A stretch of DNA of 64,000 bases from the NCBI GenBank assembly GCA_036365515.1, contig CM070876.1:107101310-107165309 (forward strand). The letters are read 5' to 3'. Source of the DNA: Torymus aiolomorphi (Eukaryota > Arthropoda > Insecta > Hymenoptera > Torymidae). Below the pieces are notes generated by a model. That model saw nothing but the letters and a program-made list of their open reading frames with translations, had not been told where the DNA came from and did no database searches. Below, in pieces: positions 1-9,788 of the stretch. The position numbers and the translations under genes were made by a program. Numbering within the stretch: the first letter of the stretch is position 1; each line of letters starts with the position of its first letter.

Positions 1-54
1 AATGTTAAAAAAAATGCTCAACATGAAGCATAATATTGATATTTATAATGTACT

Positions 55-1213
55 TCTATTCTTAAAAAGTTGTGAAATCTCTCTAAAAAATTTTTTTACA
101 AAAGTAAAAATTTATAGGTAAGAATAAGTTCGGTTACTATTCTATATAGTTTTATACTTAATAAACATTATTTACTAAACTCTCCCACACTCTCTTTCTT
201 TCCCCTCTCTCTCTCCCTCTGCACCAAAAACTTTAATAAGAGCTTAAATATTTTATCAAAACAATCAACACGTTTTTTAAAAAACTAATTTTTTAAATAT
301 ATTCCAACAACACAATTTGTCTATAGTCCTTTTATTTATTCTAATCTCATCTATTCAATAAGCACTCTCTACAAATGGTAATAATTTTGTTCATGACTGT
401 ACAAATAATAATATTGTTAATAAAACTTTCTACGAAAGTATAAAATAAGGCAAGTATAGAAGTTTTTTCTGTATAATCTATAAAATAATATTTATGATTT
501 TTTAAAAGAAGTCAAATAAATACTGTAGTAAAAAAGTCTTTTACTTCTTTGAGTCAATGTATGCTCAACAAATTATATGTAAGTACATTAAAATTGTTCA
601 CTGCAAATCAAACAAACGAAAGTTGTGAAATCAACTATCGATAGTTAAGTAATGCAAACTATTCTCCGAAAAACTGTATGACTATGTTCTCAGAAATGTA
701 TTCAAATTTCTTCATTCTTCTATACAAATTAAACACAAGAAAGTACTGAAATCAATTAATTGTAGTCCAGTATCGGCCATAAGAACTTTTCGTACCTCGC
801 GTGTAAAATTGCATTTTACGCCCACGTTGTAACTTCAAAATTGTTCAGCCAGCGGGCATAAAGTACTACATAACGCCCAAGAGATCCAATAACTCACACA
901 TTCCTACAAAACTTTATAGTACTTACATACTTTATGCCCGTGTGGGCGAAAATTATTTTAGTTATATAACTATAATGCCTTCTTTTTATTTCTAAAATTC
1001 ATAAGAATTTTTTCAGGTATTTACGAAAAGTCAAAGCCTATATAAAAAAATTACAGTTACTAATACATCACTATTTTTCATTATTCCTCCTCAATTTTGA
1101 ACTTATATAATATTACGCATCTTGGAAGGACAAGAGAAGTCTAGAGCTGCTCTAGCAGGGATGGTCCTCCGATCTCCCGTACATACTTGGCGGGCCCGAC
1201 GGTTTTCAGTTAC
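55..1213. repeat. Arm copy of the large foldback repeat (also at 42-46 kb)
   Basis: This stretch matches, in the same order, the left arm of the giant palindrome at 41.9-43.9 kb: a CT-rich tract followed by CAAAAACTTTAAT, the AACACGTTTTTTAAAA block, the GGGCATAAAGTACTAC and TTTTACGCCCACGTTG blocks, and the terminal TTGGCGGGCCCGACGGTTT at about 1190-1208. The reverse complement of the same blocks lies in the right arm at 44.4-46 kb. Only one arm is present here, so it is a fragment or the edge of a further copy outside the window. No coding capacity is visible. Confidence 0.75.
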
Positions 1214-1255
1214 GTGGGCAAGTGAATATTTTACTTATTATAAACTGAAATTTAC

Positions 1256-1701
1256 ATCAGGGTAAATTCCGATAAGTGCACCTGTTTGCAAATAAAACTC
1301 TTCTTTCAATGATATGACAATAGTTTGTAGAAAATTTGTTTTGTCTCTAATATAGCTTGCTACTTTACCAATGTTTGTATTATATCTAAAACAGCATCTA
1401 TTTCATCCAACACGAAAAATGGAGCTGGTTGATAACTATAAATATAGATTATATATTGTAAAAAATATGTAGGTTGTATTTAAAAAAAAAATACACAAAA
1501 TTTTATTACAGCCTTGTGCATAGTACCTATAGATTGCAAACAGAAGTGCAAGTGCTACTACAGTCTTTTCACCTCCAGAAAGATTGGACATAGGTTGGAA
1601 ACGTTTACCAGGAACTACACAATTGAAATTGATTCCATCTAAGGCTCTTCTGGATTTTCTGGACCAAGGACGGCTTGAGCAGATTGATATTTGGCCAAAC
1701 T
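1256..1701 (-). pseudogene. SMC1: SMC1 (cohesin ATPase) C-terminal gene fragment, two exons, broken
   Basis: The minus strand encodes the C-terminal ATPase head of the cohesin subunit SMC1. Exon A (1701-1527) follows an acceptor TTTTAG and reads through GPENPEEP, then [15 protein letters not shown] and the ABC signature LSGGEKT to LLFAIY. A 91-bp GT-AG intron (1526-1436) splits a serine codon, and exon B (1435-1256) gives [18 protein letters not shown] (Walker B) and ends at a donor-like GTAAAT after IGIYPD. Two frame breaks are visible: a small deletion near 1640 after the PEEP codons and a small insertion near 1385 after VLD. Retained introns show it is a genomic duplicate or relic, not a processed copy. 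Upstream exons and the last exon are absent; the downstream side runs into a repeat. Assembly error in a real gene is the main alternative. Confidence 0.85.
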
Positions 1702-1820
1702 CTAAAATCATGTAAATGTTAATATAATTCAAAATATTCAACATAATTGTTATAGGAAAGTGTATATGGTTGATCTGACGGAGGCAATCCAAAGAAATAC
1801 AAATGATTTCTTTATTTTTA

Positions 1821-1862
1821 GCGACGTTTCGTTGGCCTGGTCCGCCAACCTCTTTAGGCTAA
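1821..1862 (-). ncRNA. Hammerhead-ribozyme-like motif, degenerate, in the Penelope 3' region
   Basis: On the minus strand a stem GTTGGC/GCCAAC with a short loop is followed by the conserved GAAAC and a GTC cleavage triplet. The other core box, normally CUGAUGAG, reads CTAAAGAG here, two changes that should reduce or abolish cleavage. Penelope-like elements are known to carry such minimal hammerheads in their terminal repeats, and the location just past the endonuclease segment fits. Confidence 0.55.
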
Positions 1863-2097
1863 TTAATTTATTGAAATAGAAAAAAAAAAGATTTTTACAT
1901 AAACTGTGTATGACTATCAATCGCAAAAACCAAAATTGTTTAAAAAAAAAAATACCTTAATATCGTTTGTGTGATAAAGTTCACATATCGTCACGGTAAG
2001 CGCAAACGCAACGAGCAGTCTTATTTATAGTCCACAGTGCGACTGTATTGGTGCATGTGTTTACAAACAAAAACAAGTTATTACATATACATATACA

Positions 2098-2098
2098 T

Positions 2099-2189
<91 letters not shown>
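2098..2189. repeat. (AC)n(AT)n microsatellite
   Basis: A run of AC dinucleotides passes into about 40 AT units. It lies between the endonuclease segment and the 3' end of the Penelope-like element. The overlapping open frames full of I/Y or H/T are a by-product of the dinucleotide run. Confidence 0.95.
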
Positions 2190-2193
<4 letters not shown>

Positions 2194-2345
2194 CACATAC
2201 ACATATACATATCTAGACGTGTATTTATATACATACATATTTTCGATATATATACGTAGAGAAACCAACCGTACAAACGTTCAATTTAAAAGTCTTAATA
2301 ACTGAAAATAAGCAAGGTTTAAAAACTTCACAACTTCTTTTTTAT

Positions 2346-3326
2346 TTATATTATTTTGCTGCTTTTTATGTGGATCATTTCAGATACCAGCCGTTTATTA
2401 TAATTGGATTTATAATCTAAAATTTGAGTGTTCTCCCAGTCGAATACATGTGAGTGTTCACTCATGTGTTGAAATACAACTGCATCAGGATTATTGTTAT
2501 TTTGGTGTTCTTTGATTCTTGTTTTTAATGTACGTTTGGTTTCTCCCACATATGTCGCCGGACATGATATACATACAAATTTGTATACGACATTAGTCCG
2601 ATCCCACTTCTCTGTTATATCTTTCCCTAATTTTATTATGGAACTAAAACTTTTCTTAGTTACAGGTAAAATTCTGAAATTGAATGATTTTAGAATAGAT
2701 GATAATTTATTAAATTGATCATTAAACGGTAACGTGATAAGCGGAGTAACTATTGTGTTTAATTTTATTTTTCTGACAACCTTTGTCCTTGATATTATGT
2801 AGTCTAATGTGTACAAAGTGGTTAATGAAATTTCGAGGAAAGTTATTATTTTGAAGCATGCGGAATACAGAATCCAAATTTTTTTTATGAAATTGTTTGT
2901 GAGATAAAGAAATTGCCCTATCGACTAGGTTATATAAAATGTTCATTTTCTGTCTTATTGGATGATTAGAAAGGAAATTGATTAATCTCCCTGAAGAAGT
3001 CGGTTTATTAAACCAGTCAGTAATGATAGTATTATTATGTCGTATTAGTGTCATATCTAAGAAGTTTATTTTTTTCCCTTGTTCTATTTCATACGTGAAT
3101 TGTAACCTATTGTTATAAGTGTTAAAAGTTTTAACTACTAAATCAATGTGTTTTTTGTTGATGCACATTATAGTGTCATCGACATAGCGGAAATAAAATA
3201 ACGGATTGACATTATGTTTTTCTTTTGAAGTACTTAAACAATTCGTTTCTAAGTCATCCATTACCATGTTCGCAAATAGAGGAGAGATGGGCGAGCCCAT
3301 CGGGGTCCCCTCTATCTGTCGATAGT
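2346..3326 (-). pseudogene. Penelope-like RT/GIY-YIG polyprotein fragment
   Basis: Two overlapping minus-strand frames. The first (3326-2722; its first Met is at 3300) starts in the RT palm with GTPMGSPISPLFANMVMDD and has the catalytic box YVDD (FRYVDDTIM). The second (2816-2346) carries a GIY-YIG-like module: KFVCISCPATYVGETKRTLK, with the following TRIKEH. Both frames cover the same bases near 2722-2816, showing a frameshift there, so the copy cannot make the full protein. The RT N-terminal half is missing. The protein would reverse transcribe its own RNA at a nick made by the endonuclease. Confidence 0.85.
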
Positions 3327-4770
3327 ATTAAATCAACAAAATAACGAAGTGATTACATAGTAAACACCATAAATAATGCTAATAAATTAATGACATTATC
3401 GTCTTAAGTGTTTATTGTAGATTTTTTATTGCTCTCCTACTACTGGTCCGAAAATTGTCTTTGTCCCAGTACTGCTTCTTTTCTTAGTTAATTTTCAGTT
3501 ATTATTGAAATCGTTTTTTCCGTAAACAGTTTGTATCACAAACATCGACTTTTCGATTTTTAATACATTATTTTTCCATTTTATATACTATTAAAGCTCA
3601 TATTATTTATGTATTATTAATGAACTTTCTAGTAGTATTATGTTTTTCACTATTTAATAAAAAAACAAAACAATTTTGATAGTTATAATTTGTCCATAGC
3701 GATTATTGATTAATAAGTGATTTGCTGTCCATAGTTCATGTTTGAAAAACATAAAGAGATATTTTAATAAAATTAAACTATTTTGAATAGAACAACTCTC
3801 TTGGTTAGCATGTTAATCAAATGGAGGCATTTTTAGTTTATAGGTAAGGTAGTACTGTAAGGACTCGTGAGTCAATGCAGCGATCATGTAACAATAAGTA
3901 TTATTTAACATTTTAATTAGTCAAATCATGTGTGAAAAAATGATTTATGAACTTATATGATTTTTTAAGTTAAGGGATAATTTAAGCATAGAGTAGAAAA
4001 TAAATAATTTCTAATTGCACAAACACGTGATTCCCGTACTAACACAAAATAGGTTAGAAAAACATCGATTTTTTATTCTCAACAATAAATACCGTTTTAA
4101 AAAGGTCGTCGTAATACATTTTATTGTACTTATAAGAAAGTGCAGAATTTCTTGTTTAATAACATACTTTTTTATTTTTTAAAACCAACTTTTAAAGTAA
4201 CAAACTTTATTACTTTTCATCACAATTGATATGATTCATATTAACTGTAGTGTAAAAATGACTAATTTCAATAATTTTTATCTCAAAAAATAGGTTGGCT
4301 ACATATATTTTAAGAAATAAAAAAAAAACTCCCTAGAATTTTGTTACTTTCGAACCCACTTTTTGATACATTACAGAACTACCTTAAGATTTAAATTGAT
4401 GTTTAAATAAAACTATTTAAAATTATGATTATATTTTAAAGCATCTATAATATAATATTTCCATATTTTCTTTGTTGGCAGTAGCAACACATGTTTTCAA
4501 TTTAAAATTTGGTCTGTTACAGGGTATACAAATTTATAATTTGACTATAATATTGTACAACGAATGTTCATTGTTTATGTAAATGAAAAAAATGACAAAA
4601 CGTAAATAACTTGTTTGAAAATTAAACTCTCACATCAAGGAATAGGTAATTAAATCCGTAAATATCGATAATGTAATCAGTCTGTTAAAGAAAATAAATA
4701 AATAGGAATCACACGCGTCATGTACTTAGCGACGCTCGGCAAATAGAAACTATATCAATGCTATGCAAAT
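3327..4770. other. AT-rich stretch without recognised gene
   Basis: I see no coding signature, terminal repeat or RNA gene here. It is AT-rich, with short homopolymer runs and stop codons in all frames at short spacing. Confidence 0.6.
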
Positions 4771-4779
4771 AGAATACTT

Positions 4780-4850
4780 GCCGAGCTGACGTTTCCCCCG
4801 GCCTTCACCAGCCAGAGGCAGTGTCACACCTCATACTGATCGCGATCATA
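4780..4850 (-). ncRNA. Possible degenerate hammerhead/Penelope terminal motif
   Basis: The minus strand reads CTGGTGA, a GC-rich stretch, then GAAACGTC followed by AGCTCGGCAAG, and an inverted partner GCTCGGCAAA lies at 4733-4742. This resembles the cleavage half (GAAAC-GTC) of Penelope-type hammerheads with an altered core box. No RT sequence adjoins it, so it would be a solo terminal remnant. The stem II pairing is weak, so this is tentative. Confidence 0.3.
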
Positions 4851-5066
4851 TAGTACCTATAATGGGAGGCGCATATTTAGCGTAAAATACACTTTGTTCA
4901 ATTCGCATATAATCGTATGCTAAGTCTCTAAGAAAAAAAACGAAAGACATTTATCGATAGATTTTTTCCTGCTCTTTCCAATGTTCCTATTGCTTTTACT
5001 CCGAAACAATACTTCCTTCTGGTCGAAAATTCAAGTTGTCAGTTCAGAGTCATTTTTCTTAAAGTA

Positions 5067-6359
5067 CGAGGGTCATTTGACAAGTACCTAGCCTCACCGC
5101 CAGATGTGCCACTATCGCACCAGAAATACACTACAGTGCAGTATCTTCCTGTAAACGGTTACAGACGAAATTTCAGCCGAATCGGAGTTGTAGTTTATTT
5201 TTGAGAGCGTGTGAAAGCATATGTGTCCGTTGATTTTTGAAAAAATGGAGAAAGAACAATATCGGTCGGTGATTCGATTCTTGTTTTTGGAAGGGAAATC
5301 GCGCAGTGAAATTAAAGAACGCTTGGATGCAGTGTATGGGGATGCTTCTCCTTCGATAGCGACCGTTAAATTTTGGTATAACGAGTTTCAACGTGGTCGT
5401 ACGTCGGTTTTTGATGATCCACGCCCAGGTGCTCCGAAAACAGCCACTACGGAGGAGAACGTGACAAAAATACACGATATCGTTTTGTCAGACCGCCGAT
5501 TAAAGGTGCACGAGATAGCTGCGATAGTAGGCATCTCAGAAGAACGCGTGTGGCATATCCTACATGAGATTTTAGGCATGAGGAAGCTGTCAGCAAGGTG
5601 GGTGCCGCGTTTGCTGACTGCAGACAACAAGCGCATCCGTGTGACCAGTTCAGAGCAGTGTTTGGAGCTGTTTAATCGCAATCCAAAAGAGTTTTTGCGT
5701 CGTTACGTGACCGTCGACGAAACATGGATTCACTACTACACTCCAGAGACCAAGGAGCAGTCAAAACAGTGGACCTTACCCGGTGAACCTGCTCTGAAGA
5801 AGGCGAAGACGGTCCCGTCGGCCGGAAAGGTGATGGCCACTGTTTTCTGGGATTCTCAAGGTGTGATTTTTATTGACTATCTGGAGAAGGGCAAAACGGT
5901 CACAGGACAGTACTACGCCGAACTATTGAGCCGATTTGACGCCGTGTTAGAAGAAAAACGGCCCCATTTGTCTAAAAAGAAAGTGCTTTTCCACCACGAT
6001 AATGCACCGGCTCACAATTCTGCACTAGCCACGGCTAAATTGGTCGAATTACGCTACGAACTGCTGCCCCATCCACCGTATTCTCCAGATTTGGCTCCGT
6101 GCGACTTTTTTTTGTTTCCGAACCTAAAAAATTCGCTCGCCGGGAAGAGATTCCACTCCAATAACGAAATAATCGCCGCCACGGAGGCCTATTTTGCAAA
6201 CCAAGAGAAAACATTTTTTTCAACGGGGTTAAAAAAATTGGAACACCGCTGGACCAAGTGTATTCAACTAAAAGGAGACTACATTGAAAAATAAATTTTA
6301 TTTTTTGTAAAATTTTGGTGTTTTCATTTGTAAGCTAGGCACTTATAAAATGACCCTCG
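5067..6359 (+). mobile_element. mariner element, complete, with TIRs and TA target duplication
   Basis: The ends are inverted copies starting CGAGGGTCATTT and matching over about 28 bp with a few differences, and both are flanked by TA (5065-5066 and 6360-6361), the invariant mariner target. The 1293-bp length is typical. It contains one uninterrupted transposase gene. It sits inside an arm of an older foldback element, whose other arm lacks it, so the empty site can be read directly from the opposite arm (around 7770-7800). Confidence 0.97.
5221..6294 (+). CDS. mariner transposase, irritans-like, apparently intact
   Basis: 357 codons from ATG at 5221; an in-frame ATG eight codons later (MEKEQYRSVIRF) matches the usual mariner start and is the likelier one, giving 349 residues. 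The N-terminal half has the paired helix-turn-helix DNA-binding region, including the segment around RRLKVHEIAAIVGISEERV. The catalytic domain shows the DD34D signature: VDETWIHYY (first Asp), HHDNAPAH (second Asp) and YSPDLAPCDFFLF (third Asp). The WVPRLLT linker and the FLRRY segment before the first Asp are typical of the irritans group. It cuts and pastes its own TIR element at TA sites. No internal stop or frameshift is visible, which suggests recent activity, though function cannot be inferred from reading alone. Confidence 0.95.
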   Translation: MCPLIFEKMEKEQYRSVIRFLFLEGKSRSEIKERLDAVYGDASPSIATVKFWYNEFQRGRTSVFDDPRPGAPKTATTEENVTKIHDIVLSDRRLKVHEIAAIVGISEERVWHILHEILGMRKLSARWVPRLLTADNKRIRVTSSEQCLELFNRNPKEFLRRYVTVDETWIHYYTPETKEQSKQWTLPGEPALKKAKTVPSAGKVMATVFWDSQGVIFIDYLEKGKTVTGQYYAELLSRFDAVLEEKRPHLSKKKVLFHHDNAPAHNSALATAKLVELRYELLPHPPYSPDLAPCDFFLFPNLKNSLAGKRFHSNNEIIAATEAYFANQEKTFFSTGLKKLEHRWTKCIQLKGDYIEK

Positions 6360-6671
6360 TATATCATGTTTTTGTTTGAAAATGCATTTTACCATTCGAA
6401 AGTACAATTCTTAAGCTACAAAACCTTCATTTTTTGAGTTCGAGAAATGAAGGGTTCAACAGTAACAAAGACAGCGACGAGCGGCCGCACGCGCTCTTCA
6501 CGCTGCGCCCAAGCGAGCTCTATACTAATAAATGTAGTGAACCATTTCAGTTTTTCATACTGAAAAATATTATTAAACAATAAAGCCTCAAACATCATTT
6601 TTATTAGTATGTCACAAATTTAACTTTCAATCCTGTTAATTTCTAATTTTTTTTTATTTTTATTCGAATAG

Positions 6672-6915
6672 GAGGCGTTTCACGTCAACTGCCCCAGATC
6701 GGCGCGCGAGTTCCAAATCGTGCTATTTCCAACTCATGTTTATGATACTAATATGTACTTAAAAAAATTGTTTGATAAGCGTTTTCAACGTATTTTTTCC
6801 TCAGCTTTCCAATGATATAGGCAGTTTTTCCGAAATTTTCCATTTTCACCTTCAAAAACTACAAAACATCTTATATCTTAAAAACCGCGCTGGGGCAGTT
6901 GACGTGAAACGCCTC
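6672..6915. mobile_element. MITE, 244 bp, TIR GAGGCGTTTCACG, TSD ATAG
   Basis: Terminal inverted repeats of about 26 bp (GAGGCGTTTCACGTCAACTG and further) face each other. ATAG stands immediately outside on both sides (6668-6671 and 6916-6919), a 4-bp target duplication. There is no coding capacity. It sits at the 3' side of the transposase remnant in the 4872-8005 element. Confidence 0.85.
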
Positions 6916-6919
6916 ATAG

Positions 6920-7470
6920 GTATGATACAATTGGGAAGTTTCCGATACTGAAAATCGTTTTAGATCTAACTTTCCAGTATCTGCTAATAATTTGACATAG
7001 TGAAACGATGGAGTTTCAGGTACTGTTTTTGCTGAATCTAACCGTTGTTTTAGTTTATGTATAGTTTTTAAATATTCATCTTTAGATGAAAAAAAGCAAA
7101 CAATATTTTCAAAATATTGTTACTCTCTCGTAAAGATCTTGTGGCGTTGGTATATAATTATCGGATACTTCCCGCAAAGTTGCCCGCCTAGCATTACTTT
7201 TTACGAAAGCACCAATTCTATCACATTCATTTTCTCCGTGAGCAGTCCGATGACAATACCACTTTAACAGAAAAATCTTCATGGTGATGAAGAAGATTCT
7301 AGAAGTTGTGTATATTTTTTAAACATTTACTTCTTTAATGAAATCAAAAGATTTTTTAATGTAATTAATTATTATTTCTTGGATTAGGTAAAGTGCTACG
7401 GCATCGTGAATTAAATTGTCTGAAAAAATTATCATTCTTTTGTGTTCAATTTTAGAATCCGATCTTTTCT
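6920..7470 (-). pseudogene. Decayed DDE-type transposase C-terminal region
   Basis: Reading the minus strand gives, in order with frame changes: IIFSDNLIHDAVALYLIQE (about 7450-7390), then WYCHRTAHGENECDRIGAF with VKSNARRATLRE and NYIPTP (7262-7142), then QDLYERV, and in another frame a segment of about 65 residues ending in SETSQLYH near 6925. The blocks SDxxxHD, HGxxxxD-IG-xVK and the Leu-Arg-Glu segment match, in order, the intact-looking frame at 49936-51174 (SDDRKHDSAYALL; GHGKGAVDGVGGLIK; NLREP). The expected SDGAAS-like block between them is missing or scrambled. Several frameshifts make it non-functional. Confidence 0.7.
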
Positions 7471-8274
7471 GGTAAATGACTATTGTCGTCAAACTACATT
7501 GATTATTATTATTATAGTAAAATTATTGCGCCACATATTATCCAATGAAAGCATAGTTTTCTGAAAAACCTAGAGAAATTAAAAATTATAAAAAAGTGAA
7601 ATATATAACTTATATTAATAAAAATGATGTTTGAGAGCCCGCTGGGGCGCAGCGCGAAGAGCACCCGCGTCCGCTCGCCTCTTTTTTAATCTTATTACTT
7701 TTGAATCCTTCATTTCTCCAACTCGAAAAATTAGGGTCTTGAAGCTTAAGACTTGTACTTTCCAATGGTAAAATGCATTTTGAAAAAAGAACCTGATTTA
7801 CTGTGAGAAAAATGACTTTGAACTTTCAACTTGAATTTCCGACCAGAAGAAAGCGTTTCGGAGTAACAAACATAGCACCATTGGAAAGAGCAGGAAAAAA
7901 TCTATTGATATATGTCTTTTGTTTTTCTTTTAGAGACTCCGCATGCGATTATAAGCGAGTTAAACAAAGCGTATTTTACGCCCAAAAATGCGCCGCGTGC
8001 GCCTGCTTGCCCGCTTCTCATGCGGCGGACGCTCTCACATGTTCGAGGTTCGAGCGTAGCGGACTCACACTGAAAAAAAAAAAGTCTATTTCTGCTCAGG
8101 ACCCAAGCGAAATCTGCTTTGCTAACCCAAGCAAGCGGCGTAAAGCAACTTCTGCTCATCGACCCAAGCAGTTTTTACTTGGTAGTAAAATGAGATATTT
8201 GCTTGGCAGAGGGCAGGTAGAAATTAACCTAAGAAACAGTCGAAAATAATGGATGTATGTAGCTCACGTCTAGG

Positions 8275-8912
8275 TGTCAAACGTATCCATAGCGTGGTGT
8301 AGGTGTACGAGGTCGCCGATGATGGAGTCAAGGAAGTGCGTTCCGTAGGTTTTTGCGTCTAGATGTCGGAACGTACACAATGCGTGGTCCAGGTGTTCAA
8401 GGTGGCCAATAATGGAGTCTAGGTGGCGCGATCCGTAGGTTTTTGTGTCCAGGTGGTGGAACATGTCCAAGGCGTGGTCTAGGTGTTCGAGGTCGCCTAT
8501 AATGGAGTCAAGATGGTGCGCTCCGTAGTTTTTCGCGTCTACGTGTCGAAATGTATACAATGCCTGGTCCAAGTGTTCGTGGTCGCCGATGATGGAGTCT
8601 AGGAAGTGCGCTCCGTAGGTTTCTGTGTCTAGCTGTCGAAATGTACCCAATGCGTTGTCTAGGTGCTCGGGGTCGCCGATGATGGAGTCTAGGTGTGCGC
8701 TCCGTAGGTTTTTGAGTCTAGGTGTCGCAACGTACTCAATGCGTTGTCTAGGTATTCGGCGTTGCCGATGATGGAGTCTAGGAAGTGCGCTCCGTAGGTT
8801 TCTGCGTCTAGGTGTCGAAATTTACCCAATGCGTGGACTAGGTACTTGGGGTCGCCGACGATGGAGTCTAGGAAGTGCGCTCCGTAGGTTTTTGCGTCTA
8901 AGTGTCAAAACG
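8275..8912 (-). repeat. 90-bp tandem repeat array, minus orientation
   Basis: About seven units of 90 bp, each with GTAGGTTTTTG, GATGGAGTCTAGG and a GTGGTC-CAGGTGTTC-like block. Because 90 is a multiple of three, one frame stays open over several units (126 codons at 8650-8270) and encodes a 30-residue repeat of the type LDTKTYGAHHLDSIIG-LEHLDHAL. The array's plus-strand partner begins at 8913. Confidence 0.9.
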
Positions 8913-9595
8913 AACAGGTCCCGACACCTAGACTCAAAAATCTACGGAGCGCACGTCCTAGACTCCATCATCAGCGACCACGAACTCCTGGACCACGCAT
9001 TGTATACGTTCCGATACGTAGACGCGAAAAACTACGGAGCGCACGATCTAGACTCCATTATCGGCGACCTCGAACACCTAGACCACGCCTTGGACATGTT
9101 CCATCACCTGGACACAAAAACCTAAGGAGCGCACTTCCTAGACTCTATCATCGGCGACCACGAACACCTGGACCACGCATCGTATGCGTTTCGACATGTA
9201 GACGCAAAAAACTACGGAGCGCACAATCTAGACTCCATTATCGCGACCTCGAACTCCTAGACCATACCTTGGACATGTTCCACCACCTGGACACAAAAAC
9301 CTACGGAGCGTACACCTAGACTCCATCATCGGTGACCCGGAACACCTAGACAACGCATTGGGTACATTTCGACACCTAGACACAGAAACCTACGGAGTGC
9401 ACTTCCTCGACTCCATCATCGGCGACCTCAAACACCGAGACCACGCTTTGGATACGTTACGACACCTAGACACAAAAACCTATGCAGCGCACTACCTAGA
9501 CTCCATCATCGGCCACCCCGAACACGTAGATCATACATTGGATACATTCCGACACGTAGACGTGAAAAACTGCGGTGCTGTCAGGTAATATATGC
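8913..9595 (+). repeat. 90-bp tandem repeat array, plus orientation
   Basis: Same 90-bp unit as 8275-8912 in inverted orientation, about seven copies, with units drifting by single-base deletions and a few in-frame stops (for example TAA near 9123). Open frames of 76 and 98 codons are artefacts of the unit length unless a protein is really made. The junction with the opposite array near 8913 has no spacer. Confidence 0.9.
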
Positions 9596-9788
9596 TTTAG
9601 TACCGCCCGGTCGGTAACGCTTTGAGAGTTAAGTAGATCGCACTGGAGACACAGGCTTAAATTGTTTTTATGCCAAGCAAAAATTGCTTTGGAGGTGTAA
9701 AGCAAAATTCACAGTGGGGTCTACGGCTATTTTAGACTTTTTTTTTCAGTGCACGCGAGCCAGCGGCGGCCGTACGGCCGTACCGACT

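Larger units (their letters stand above)
1800..3326 (-). mobile_element. Penelope-like retroelement, 5'-truncated
   Basis: On the minus strand there is the C-terminal part of a Penelope-like reverse transcriptase, then a GIY-YIG-type endonuclease segment, an AC/AT microsatellite in the 3' region and a hammerhead-like motif near the 3' end. This order (RT, then GIY-YIG) is that of canonical Penelope-like elements. The element is cut at about 3326, inside the RT, so fingers and palm motifs upstream of GTPMGSP are missing, as expected from incomplete reverse transcription. The 3' boundary near 1800 is set only by the ribozyme-like motif. Confidence 0.8.
4872..8005 (-). mobile_element. Foldback DNA transposon with decayed DDE-type transposase, split by mariner
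   Basis: Long inverted arms: 4872-5064 continued by 6362-6600 match the reverse complement of 8005-7600. Shared blocks include GCGTAAAATAC, TTTTTTCCTGCTCTTTCCAA, the AATGCATTTTACCATT block and the AATAAAAATGATGTTTGAG block. The left arm is interrupted exactly by the mariner element with its TA duplication. The central part carries a minus-strand transposase remnant related to the protein encoded at 49936-51174. The outer ends and target duplication are not clear; the right end runs into the 8068 element. It is much older than the mariner it hosts. Confidence 0.75.
8068..9751. mobile_element. TIR element built of head-to-head 90-bp repeat arrays
   Basis: CACTGAAAAAAAAA followed by GTCTA at 8068 is mirrored by TAGAC-T(n)-CAGTG ending at 9751. 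Between them, about seven 90-bp units run in minus orientation (8275-8912) and about seven in plus orientation (8913-9595). Short unique segments with AAGCAAA-like and CCAAGC motifs lie between TIRs and arrays. No transposase is visible, so it would be non-autonomous. No clear target duplication was found, so the ends are provisional. Confidence 0.6.

Noticed and set aside
1981..2305. Overlapping open frames rich in Ile-Tyr and His-Thr
   Set aside because: They only translate the AC/AT microsatellite.
7803..8249. 148-codon open frame
   Set aside because: It crosses the foldback arm, its edge and the beginning of the 8068 element, so it cannot be a single gene.
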